6,545 bases of DNA, taken from contig JBFHKO010000149.1 in the NCBI GenBank assembly GCA_041595355.1, positions 1 to 6,545 of the forward strand. Direction: 5' to 3'. Positions within the stretch are counted from its first letter, which is position 1, and the number at the start of each line of letters is the position of its first letter. Positions 1 through 4,892 of the stretch are shown piece after piece. The stretch is from JBFHKO01 sp041595355. GTDB lineage: Bacteria; Pseudomonadota; Gammaproteobacteria; Enterobacterales; Aeromonadaceae. Position numbers and translations under genes: made by a program. The notes beneath the pieces are model-generated. The model worked only from the letters and a program-made list of their open reading frames with translations, was not told the DNA's origin and ran no database searches.

Positions 1-2
1 CT

Positions 3-872
3 GCCAAGGTCTTTATTGACGTTGCTTATTCGCGCAGCTTTACCGCTACTGCTGAGAGGTTGAACATGTCCCGGGCAATGGTAACGCGTCATATCGAAGC
101 GATGGAAAATTGGCTACATGTACGACTACTGCACCGTACCACGCGAAAAATATCCCTGACCACAGCGGGAGAAAGCTGTTTGAGTGATGTTGAGGTATGG
201 CTTGCGCAAGCTGCACATATAGGTGCTTTGGTGGCAAAGGGTGAAGAGCTGTCCGGCAGCATACGCATTGCGACCAGTATGTCGTTTGGTTTTTCACAAT
301 TGATTCCCGCAGTCACTGTGTTTATGTCGCGTTACCCGAAGGTCAATGTCGATATTAATGTACAGGATTCGGTTGCCGACCTCGTTGAACAACGAGTTGA
401 TTTGGCGGTCCGGATTGCTTCGGAACCAGATCCGACACTTATTGGTAAACCGATTGCCACCTGTGATTCTGTATTAGTGGCCTCGCCTAACTATTTGCAG
501 GGAAAACCTGCCATAAAACAACCTAGCGATTTAACCGAGCATGATTGCCTTGGTTATAATAATTTCGAACGAAACATCTGGCACTTATCGAAACAAGATC
601 AATTTGAATCGGTTAATATTCAATGTCGTTTAACAGCTAATGAAGCAACAACACTGCTACACGCTGCCATTTTGGATGCAGGAATTTCTATGCAACCCTG
701 TTATTTGGCAAATCGTTATATCAATGAGGGGGCGCTAAGTGCAGTACTACCGGACTGGAAACCGAACGATTTAAAAATTTATGTGTTGTACTCATCTAGA
801 AAGCATCTTGCTCCTTCTGTCAGGGCATTAATTGATCATTTTGATGAATATTTTCGGCAACATCCTTGGTAA
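3..872 (+). CDS. LysR-type transcriptional regulator, 5'-truncated by the window edge
   Basis: The reading frame is open from the first full codon (position 3) to TAA at 870-872, giving 289 residues. LysR regulators are usually about 300 residues, so only some 8-12 N-terminal residues lie outside the window; the internal TTG at 60 or ATG at 66 would cut the DNA-binding domain and are not the true start. The N-terminal winged helix-turn-helix is clear: AKVFIDVAYSRSFTATAERL, then NMSRAMVTRHIEAMENWL, then LLHRTTRKISLTTAGE. The rest is a periplasmic-binding-protein-like effector domain, beginning near SGSIRIATSMSFG and containing VDLAVRIASEPDPTL, as in the CrgA/PtxR-like subgroup. The effector and target genes cannot be read from sequence. 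It converges on the dat operon and is not divergent from any gene seen here, so a role in regulating its neighbours is only possible. Base composition is far more A/T-rich than the rest of the window (21 G/C in the 60 bases from 541, against 46 in the 60 from 1201), suggesting a separate origin. Confidence 0.93.
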   Translation, partial: AKVFIDVAYSRSFTATAERLNMSRAMVTRHIEAMENWLHVRLLHRTTRKISLTTAGESCLSDVEVWLAQAAHIGALVAKGEELSGSIRIATSMSFGFSQLIPAVTVFMSRYPKVNVDINVQDSVADLVEQRVDLAVRIASEPDPTLIGKPIATCDSVLVASPNYLQGKPAIKQPSDLTEHDCLGYNNFERNIWHLSKQDQFESVNIQCRLTANEATTLLHAAILDAGISMQPCYLANRYINEGALSAVLPDWKPNDLKIYVLYSSRKHLAPSVRALIDHFDEYFRQHPW

Positions 873-881
873 ATAGAAAAG

Positions 882-893
882 TGAGAACAATGA
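882..893. repeat. 12-bp direct repeat, copy 1
   Basis: TGAGAACAATGA, starting 9 bases after the lysR stop codon, recurs exactly at 1016-1027. The identity ends sharply on both sides of each copy. The two copies bracket a 122-bp segment at the junction between the A/T-rich lysR and the GC-rich dat operon. It could be a trace of recombination or insertion, or chance. Confidence 0.5.
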
Positions 894-914
894 TTATCAC
901 GTATTGCCTTTTGC

Positions 915-938
915 CTCCCATGCTTACTTCACTGGGAG
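915..938 (+). terminator. Weak candidate terminator stem after lysR
   Basis: CTCCCA (915-920) and TGGGAG (933-938) form a perfect 6-bp stem with a 12-base loop, 42 bases past the lysR stop. There is no T-run after it (the bases that follow are CTTGCG), so it is a poor intrinsic terminator. It is listed because it is the only stem close to the end of lysR. Confidence 0.25.
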
Positions 939-1015
939 CTTGCGAACGTGTTAGCCACGACGCTTGAAATCGGGAAAAAGTGAGCGGCAAGCCTTGACCA
1001 GGATCATGGTTCATA

Positions 1016-1027
1016 TGAGAACAATGA
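1016..1027. repeat. 12-bp direct repeat, copy 2
   Basis: Second exact copy of TGAGAACAATGA (first copy at 882-893), in the same orientation with 134 bp between the two start points. It lies just before the sequence turns strongly GC-rich (from about 1040). Confidence 0.5.
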
Positions 1028-1057
1028 GAGGAATAAGAGGGCGGGGAGTAAACGGCA

Positions 1058-1078
1058 GGCCCGGGCATCGCCCGGGCC
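1058..1078 (-). terminator. GC-rich hairpin, probable distal terminator of the dgcN-dgcA-dat operon
   Basis: GGCCCGGGC (1058-1066) and GCCCGGGCC (1070-1078) form a perfect 9-bp, all-G/C stem with a 3-base loop. Read leftward (the direction of the dat operon), the stem is followed by TGCCGTTTA, which has only a short T-run. This makes it a plausible but imperfect intrinsic terminator. It lies about 95 bp beyond the dat stop and could also block transcription arriving from lysR. Confidence 0.5.
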
Positions 1079-1142
1079 GAAGGTCGGAACGCGTTGATGA
1101 AGAGGAGGCGCAGGCGTCGCCGGCGCTGCCCTCCCCCGCATC

Positions 1143-1163
1143 ACGGGGGCCTTGCGCCCCCGT
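1143..1163 (-). terminator. GC-rich hairpin immediately after dat
   Basis: ACGGGGGC (1143-1150) and GCCCCCGT (1156-1163) form a perfect 8-bp stem with a 5-base loop, starting 9 bases beyond the dat stop codon. There is no T-run on the dat strand afterwards (GATGCGGGG). It may therefore act as a 3'-end-stabilising or pausing structure, together with the second stem at 1058-1078, and not as a classical terminator. Confidence 0.45.
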
Positions 1164-1172
1164 TGATTGGCG

Positions 1173-2030
1173 TCAGGCGGAGTGGGCCCGGGCCAGCTCC
1201 ACATAGAGCGCGCGCAGGCGCTCGGCCACGGGGCCGGGGCGGCCGTCGCCGATGATCTGGCCGTCGATGCTCACCACCGGCCAGACAAAGGTGGTAGCGG
1301 AGCTGATGAAGGCCTCCCTGGCCGCCCGGGCCTCCTCCACGCTGAAGGGGCGCTCTTCGACCCGGATGCCGCCCTCGTCGGCCAGTTTCAGCAGCGCCTG
1401 GCGGGTGATGCCGTGCAGTATCTGGTTGCTGAGCGGGCGGGTCACCAGGGTGCCGTCCTGCTGCACTATGTAGGCGTTGCTGGAGCTGCCCTCGGTGACG
1501 AAGCCCTCCTCCACCAGCCAGGCATCGTCGGCTCCCTGATGGTGGGCCAGCTCCTTGGCCATGCAGGCGGCCAGCAGCCCGACCGTCTTGATGTCACGCC
1601 GCTGCCAGCGGATATCCGGCAGGGTGATGACCTTGATGCCGCTGCGGGCCTGGGGCGCCGCCAGCAGGGAGCGGGCCTGGGTGAAGAGCACCAGGGTGGG
1701 CTGGGTGTCCACCGGGTAGCCGAAATCGCGATCGCCGACCGAGCCGCGGCTCAGCTGCAGATAGACGCCCCCCTCCTGCAGCCCGTTCTCCTTCACCAGC
1801 CGCTGCTGGATGGCGGTCAGCGCCTCGGCGTTTACCGGCAGCTGCAGCCCGAGCTCCAGGCAGGAGCGTTGCAGCCGCGCCAGGTGACCGGCGTTGTCCA
1901 CCAGCTTGCCCTCCAGCACGGCCGTCACTTCATAGACGGCATCGGCAAACAGAAAGCCGCGATCGAAAATAGAGACCTTGGCCTCGCTCTCCTTGATGTA
2001 GTCGCCGTTCAGATAAACGATGCGTTCCAT
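1173..2030 (-). CDS. dat: D-amino acid transaminase (PLP fold type IV)
   Basis: 285 residues, the usual length for cytosolic D-amino acid transaminases, which interconvert D-alanine + 2-oxoglutarate and pyruvate + D-glutamate through PLP. Landmarks: DRGFLFADAVYEV (23-35, with Y33 matching Tyr31 of the Bacillus enzyme); DIRWQRRDIKTVGLL (139-153), with catalytic Schiff-base lysine K148; and VTEGSSSNAYIV (178-189), with PLP-binding E180. The D-I-R-W...D-I-K signature favours a D-transaminase over branched-chain transaminase (IlvE) or aminodeoxychorismate lyase (PabC). The carboxylate-trap Arg98/His100 of Bacillus becomes R101/F103 (GDRDFGYP): the arginine is kept and the histidine is lost, so side-chain preference may differ. 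The start ATG (2028-2030) has AGAGG upstream at good spacing (AGGT, then 8 bases). It is the third gene of the operon, 50 bp behind dgcA. Its D-Glu product is the substrate of DgcN two genes upstream. Confidence 0.9.
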   Translation of the reverse strand: MERIVYLNGDYIKESEAKVSIFDRGFLFADAVYEVTAVLEGKLVDNAGHLARLQRSCLELGLQLPVNAEALTAIQQRLVKENGLQEGGVYLQLSRGSVGDRDFGYPVDTQPTLVLFTQARSLLAAPQARSGIKVITLPDIRWQRRDIKTVGLLAACMAKELAHHQGADDAWLVEEGFVTEGSSSNAYIVQQDGTLVTRPLSNQILHGITRQALLKLADEGGIRVEERPFSVEEARAAREAFISSATTFVWPVVSIDGQIIGDGRPGPVAERLRALYVELARAHSA

Positions 2031-2059
2031 CCTTTGTTACCTCTTGGTTTGTCTGTTGC

Positions 2060-2075
2060 GGCCGGCGTGCCGGCC
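2060..2075 (-). other. Intercistronic hairpin between dgcA and dat
   Basis: GGCCGGC (2060-2066) and GCCGGCC (2069-2075) are perfect inverted arms with only 2 bases between them, so the folded stem is about 5-6 bp with a small loop. It begins 5 bases after the dgcA stop and ends well before the dat ribosome binding site. There is no T-run, so it is not a terminator. It could stabilise the upstream message or adjust the dgcA/dat ratio. Confidence 0.4.
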
Positions 2076-2080
2076 TCCTG

Positions 2081-3058
2081 TCAGCCCCAGAGCGCGGCCT
2101 GGCAAGGCTGCATCCGGTCACCTGCGAAATCGAATCCCGGCTGCCGATCTTCGGCCAGCAGCAGGGGGCCATCCAGATCCACCACCCGGGCGCCCTGCGC
2201 CACCACGAAGGCCGGCGCCATGGCCAGCGAGGTGGCCAGCATGCAGCCGACCATCACCTCCAGGCCGGCCGCCTCGGCTGCCGCCTTCAGCGCCAGGGCC
2301 TCGGTCAGGCCGCCGCTCTTGTCGGTCTTGATGTTGATCATGTCATAGCGGCCAAGCAGGGCCGGCAGGCTCTGCCGATCATGGCAGGACTCGTCGGCGC
2401 AGACCGGGATCGGGCGCGGCAGTCGCGAAAGGGCTTCATCTGCGCCCGCCGGCAGCGGCTGCTCTATCATCTCCACCCCGAGCGTCACCAGTTCGGGCAC
2501 CAGCGCCAGGTAGAGCGCCTCGTCCCAGCCCTCGTTGGCATCCACTATGATACGGGCGTCGGGCGCTCCCCGGCGCACGGCAGCAACGCGTTCCAGATCC
2601 CCGGCCCCGGCCAGCTTGAGCTTGAGCAGCGGGCGGCTGGCCTGCTGCCGGGCGGCCGCCTCCATCGCTTCCGGGCTGTCGAGCGACAGGGTATAGGCGC
2701 TCAGCTGCGGGTCCGGCGCCGGCAGATCCAGCAACTGCCATATCCGCTGCCCGGCCTGCTTGCAGGCCAGATCCCAGAAGGCGCAATCGATGGCATTGCG
2801 GGCCGCGCCCGCCGGCAGCCGGGACTGCAACGCCTCGCGGGTCAGCCCCGCCTCCAGATCCGGGATCAGGGCCGCTATCTCGGCCAGGACCCCGGCGACC
2901 GACTCGCCGTAGCGGCCATAGGGCACGCACTCGCCGCGCCCGACATGCCCGCCCTGCTCCAGCTCGACCACCACCACCTCGGCATGGGTGCGGCTGCCGC
3001 GGGAGATGGCGAAGGTACCGCGGATGGGCCAACGCTCGCTAAAGGTACGCACTATCAT
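2081..3058 (-). CDS. dgcA: Enolase-superfamily racemase, probable N-acetyl-D-glutamate racemase DgcA (Ala-Glu epimerase relative)
   Basis: 325 residues in the muconate-lactonising-enzyme/Ala-Glu-epimerase subgroup. An N-terminal capping domain (about 1-110) is followed by a beta/alpha barrel. Catalytic residues are all visible: KxK lysine K148 (LLKLKL), metal ligands D173 (IVDANEGW), E199 (MIEQPL) and D222 (CADESC), and the opposite base K244 in NIKTDKSGGL. The spacings 25/26/23/22 match those I recall for E. coli YcjG (K151, D176, E202, D225, K247), so a 1,1-proton-transfer epimerase is secure. The substrate is inferred from context: the gene follows dgcN by 20 bp. In the published D-glutamate pathway of Pseudoalteromonas, DgcA racemises N-acetyl-D-Glu to N-acetyl-L-Glu. 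A D-x-D motif (D294, D296; VVDLDGP), which in dipeptide epimerases contacts the substrate ammonium group, is still present, so dipeptide epimerase activity is the main alternative. ATG at 3056-3058 has AGGAG eight bases upstream. Confidence 0.85.
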   Translation of the reverse strand: MIVRTFSERWPIRGTFAISRGSRTHAEVVVVELEQGGHVGRGECVPYGRYGESVAGVLAEIAALIPDLEAGLTREALQSRLPAGAARNAIDCAFWDLACKQAGQRIWQLLDLPAPDPQLSAYTLSLDSPEAMEAAARQQASRPLLKLKLAGAGDLERVAAVRRGAPDARIIVDANEGWDEALYLALVPELVTLGVEMIEQPLPAGADEALSRLPRPIPVCADESCHDRQSLPALLGRYDMINIKTDKSGGLTEALALKAAAEAAGLEVMVGCMLATSLAMAPAFVVAQGARVVDLDGPLLLAEDRQPGFDFAGDRMQPCQAALWG

Positions 3059-3078
3059 GCTTGAGGCTCCTGTGAGGC

Positions 3079-4074
3079 TTACAGCTGATCCACGATGCGG
3101 TCGACGCCGTGGCGCACCGGATCCACCGCCGGCAGGCCGAAGCGGCTCTCGATCTGATCCAGCAGCCGCAGCGCCTCGTCAGCCTCCAGCTTGGAGGTGT
3201 TGACGGCGATGCCGACAAAGCGCGCCGCAGGATTGGTCAGCCGGGCCGCCGCCAGGCAGGCATCCATGCAGGCCTGCAGATCCGGCACCGGGTACTCGGG
3301 CAGGCCGCGCATGTGGGTGCGGGTCGGCTCGTGGCAGAGCACCATGGCATCGGGCTGGGCGCCGTGGATGAGGCCCATGGTGACACCGGCGAAGGAGGGG
3401 TGGAACAGCGAGCCCTGGCCCTCGATGAGATCCCAGTGCCCGGCGTCGTTATCCGGGCTCAGCACCTCCACGGCCCCGGAGATGAAGTCGGAGACCACGC
3501 AGTCCACGCTCACGCCGGCGCCACTGATGAGGATGCCGGTCTGGCCGGTGGCCCGGAAGCTGGCCTGCATGCCGCGCTCCAGCATCGCCTTCTCCAGCGC
3601 CAGCGCGGTGTACATCTTGCCGCACGAGCAGTCGGTGCCCACCGGCAGCAGCCGCTTGCCGCTGCGCTTGCGACCGCTGGCCACCGGGAAGCTCTGGCTG
3701 GGGTGGCGTACGTCAAACATCTTCCGTCCCAGCCGCTCGGCCGTCTCCTTGAGCTCCGGCACATCGTTGAGGCGATTGTGCAGGCCGGCGGCCAGATCCA
3801 TGCCGCACTCCAGCGCCGCCTTCAGCACCGCTATCCAGCTCTCGGCGATCACCCCGCCCCGGTTGGCAACGCCAATGACCAGGGTGCGCGCCCCGGCTGC
3901 CCAGGCGGCGGCAATATCCATGTCCGGCAGGCCGCAATCGGCCTCGCAACCGGCCATGCGGTACTGACCGACACAGTAGTCGGGCCGCCACTGCTTGATG
4001 CCCAGGGCCACCTTGGCGGCCAGGGGATCATGGGCGTCACCGAGAAACAGCAGGTAGGGTTTGATAATTTCCAT
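3079..4074 (-). CDS. dgcN: DUF1611-family D-glutamate N-acetyltransferase DgcN
   Basis: 331 residues, typical full length for the DUF1611 family. A Rossmann-like N-terminal region (about 1-120, with YRMAGCEADCGLPDM and TLVIGVANRGGVI) leads into a C-terminal domain. That domain starts with a Walker-A-like loop GTDCSCGKMYTAL (146-158; G146, G152, K153), followed by ATGQTGILISG (175-185), DFISGAVE (196-203), IEGQGSLFHP (217-226) and HEPTRTHMRG (248-257). In Pseudoalteromonas CF6-2 the family member DgcN transfers an acetyl group to D-glutamate, and its partner DgcA racemises the product. The dgcN-dgcA adjacency here, plus a D-transaminase, supports the same role; the acetyl donor would be acetyl-CoA. 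First gene of the operon. The start ATG (4072-4074) has GAGGA nine bases upstream. Older annotations call such proteins simply DUF1611 or P-loop proteins. Function is by family and context, not demonstrated here. Confidence 0.85.
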   Translation of the reverse strand: MEIIKPYLLFLGDAHDPLAAKVALGIKQWRPDYCVGQYRMAGCEADCGLPDMDIAAAWAAGARTLVIGVANRGGVIAESWIAVLKAALECGMDLAAGLHNRLNDVPELKETAERLGRKMFDVRHPSQSFPVASGRKRSGKRLLPVGTDCSCGKMYTALALEKAMLERGMQASFRATGQTGILISGAGVSVDCVVSDFISGAVEVLSPDNDAGHWDLIEGQGSLFHPSFAGVTMGLIHGAQPDAMVLCHEPTRTHMRGLPEYPVPDLQACMDACLAAARLTNPAARFVGIAVNTSKLEADEALRLLDQIESRFGLPAVDPVRHGVDRIVDQL

Positions 4075-4188
4075 TTCGACTCATCCTCATACTTTTCGTC
4101 ATGTCAGGGGCTGCGCGCCTGTAAGGCTCAAGAAGAGGAGGTTCCTTCCGCGCCAGCCCAGCAAGGTTATTAATGTCACGCTACAAGT

Positions 4189-4207
4189 CGATATAAAGCA
4201 GATATCG
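4189..4207. promoter_or_regulatory. 19-bp dyad, candidate operator upstream of dgcN
   Basis: CGATAT (4189-4194) and ATATCG (4202-4207) flank a 7-base centre, 115 bp before the dgcN start. The 9-mer TCGATATAA that begins it (4188-4196) recurs at 4401-4409. The geometry (6-7-6) and the partial pattern CnAnAT...ATnTnG are shared with the dyad at 4765-4783 near the symporter, suggesting a common regulator. The binding protein is unknown. Confidence 0.35.
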
Positions 4208-4344
4208 TGCCATTCACCTGAAGAGACAGCCAGGCTACCCACAAATAGTCACAATGGCAGTCATATCTACGCAGTGCTGACCGTGCAGCCATCAGGGTGG
4301 CCGGTTGGCTATCTTGTGTTTATCGCCAAAAACGGGAGGGCATA

Positions 4345-4385
4345 CGGGATAAAAAACCGCTCAAAAAGATAGGTGTTTTATCCTG
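4345..4385. other. A/T-rich long inverted repeat
   Basis: GGATAAAA (4347-4354) and TTTTATCC (4376-4383) are perfect 8-bp arms. As RNA the stem extends outward by a G-U and a C-G pair to 10 bp (4345-4354 with 4376-4385), with a 21-base loop. It sits in the A/T-rich half of the divergent region. It could be a protein-binding site or part of a leader or small RNA. The long loop makes a terminator unlikely. Confidence 0.3.
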
Positions 4386-4491
4386 CAAAAAGCACATGTT
4401 TCGATATAAGATACGACCAACCCACATCGAGTACCGACTTCCGGCCATGGCCGCCCCGGCGCGGGAAGAGGCCAGATGGAGACAGCCACCC

Positions 4492-4509
4492 TTGTTGCCA
4501 AACCAACAA
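4492..4509. promoter_or_regulatory. 18-bp dyad, candidate operator
   Basis: TTGTTG (4492-4497) and CAACAA (4504-4509) flank a 6-base centre (CCAAAC), directly followed by the remainder of an ACAATTGT palindrome (4506-4513). Compact dyads of this size are typical of dimeric regulators. No regulator can be assigned. Confidence 0.25.
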
Positions 4510-4584
4510 TTGTCGGCTTCAAAACATCAAAATCGCCATCCATTGACGGCCAAGCCAAGCCGCGCGTGACAAGTTGGTGCAAAC

Positions 4585-4671
4585 CGGTGGCGACCGCAGC
4601 CATTCGGCCTCATGAATGGCCTGGCAGCGCACCGGCAAGGCCGCAGCGCCCGCCAACAGGCGCCGCCACTG
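4585..4671 (+). other. Potential four-way-junction RNA fold upstream of the symporter gene
   Basis: Complementary segments nest consistently. The closing stem is 4585-4592 (CGGTGGCG) with 4664-4671 (CGCCACTG), 8 pairs including one G-U. Inside it, arm A is GCCATTC (4599-4605) with GAATGGC (4614-4620). Arm B is CGGC (4633-4636) with GCCG (4640-4643). Arm C is GCGCC (4646-4650) with GGCGC (4659-4663), abutting the closing stem so that the two could stack. A competing pairing, ACTGA (4668-4672) with TCAGT (4684-4688), would break the closing stem. It is not a tRNA (no T-loop or anticodon arm) and matches no riboswitch I recognise. GC-rich DNA folds readily, so this is a hypothesis. Confidence 0.3.
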
Positions 4672-4757
4672 ACGATGGAATAATCAGTCGCCCTGAAAAT
4701 GGAATGCAGAGCATTGCGCCATAACTGCAAACGGGTCTCGTCACTGCGCATGCCGAG

Positions 4758-4785
4758 GTCAAGGCAAGATAACAGGCATCTTGAC
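4758..4785. promoter_or_regulatory. Composite dyad, candidate operator upstream of the symporter gene
   Basis: The core is CAAGAT (4765-4770) and ATCTTG (4778-4783) around a 7-base centre. Overlapping outer arms GTCAAG (4758-4763) and CTTGAC (4780-4785) give a second register. A TTGACT hexamer (4781-4786) that could be a -35 element overlaps its right edge, so a bound protein would compete with polymerase there, but no good -10 follows at 16-18 bp. Compare the dyad at 4189-4207. Confidence 0.35.
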
Positions 4786-4877
4786 TACCATGGCTGGCCT
4801 GAATGTTGCTTTTCGTATTCCAACGCCGTGTGACAACGCGCGCGGCATCCGGTTTCAATTTATATTCTGACGCTTAT

Positions 4878-4884
4878 TAAGGAG
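4878..4884 (+). promoter_or_regulatory. Shine-Dalgarno of the symporter gene
   Basis: TAAGGAG sits 8 bases before ATG 4893. It fixes that start over the out-of-frame ATG at 4888, which is only 3 bases from the Shine-Dalgarno. Confidence 0.85.
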
Positions 4885-4892
4885 ATAATGTC

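Larger units (their letters stand above)
4075..4892. other. 818-bp divergent intergenic region between dgcN and the symporter gene
   Basis: No convincing gene on either strand. The longest open frames (about 75-103 codons) translate to low-quality, Pro/Arg/Ser-rich peptides without recognisable motifs or good ribosome binding sites. Composition varies: A/T-rich around 4170-4420 and GC-rich around 4585-4670. It must contain both divergent promoters. Inverted repeats with arms of 6 bp or more occur at 4189-4207, 4347-4383, 4492-4509, 4599-4620 and 4765-4783, plus a 12-bp palindrome (CGGCCATGGCCG, 4442-4453). By rough expectation one or two 6-bp repeats would arise by chance in this length, so some are probably functional, but which ones is not decidable from one sequence. 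Confidence 0.75.

Noticed and set aside
964..1206. Plus-strand frame of 80 codons between lysR and dat
   Set aside because: It runs through two terminator-like hairpins and into the 3' end of dat, and its translation is Arg/Gly/Pro-rich without motifs.
1173..2030. Branched-chain transaminase (IlvE) or aminodeoxychorismate lyase (PabC)
   Set aside because: Same fold type, but the DIRW...DIK and VTEGSSSN segments and the clustering with D-glutamate genes fit a D-amino acid transaminase better.
1167..2348. Long plus-strand open frame (393 codons) opposite dat and dgcA, and similar long frames opposite dgcN and inside the symporter
   Set aside because: They are antisense or shifted shadows of well-identified GC-rich genes, with low-complexity Gly/Ala/Arg/Pro-rich translations.
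4585..4671. tRNA gene
   Set aside because: The cloverleaf-like pairing lacks the T-loop, D-loop and anticodon-arm consensus and a 7-bp acceptor stem at the ends.
4061..4751. Small open frames of 75-103 codons in the divergent region, both strands
   Set aside because: No credible ribosome binding sites, no recognisable domains, and unnatural composition; they look like open frames by chance.
4781..4866. Sigma70 promoter for the symporter gene (TTGACT at 4781; GTGACA at 4830; TATATT at 4861)
   Set aside because: No pair of -35 and -10 hexamers has acceptable spacing and match: TTGACT lacks a -10, TATATT lacks a -35, and GTGACA pairs only with a weak TTCAAT at 18 bp. A promoter must exist but cannot be placed.
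4585..4892. Glycine riboswitch before the alanine/glycine symporter
   Set aside because: This RNA often precedes the transporter family, but I see none of its conserved blocks (for example the CCGAAGG and GGACAGAG-type segments) upstream of 4893.
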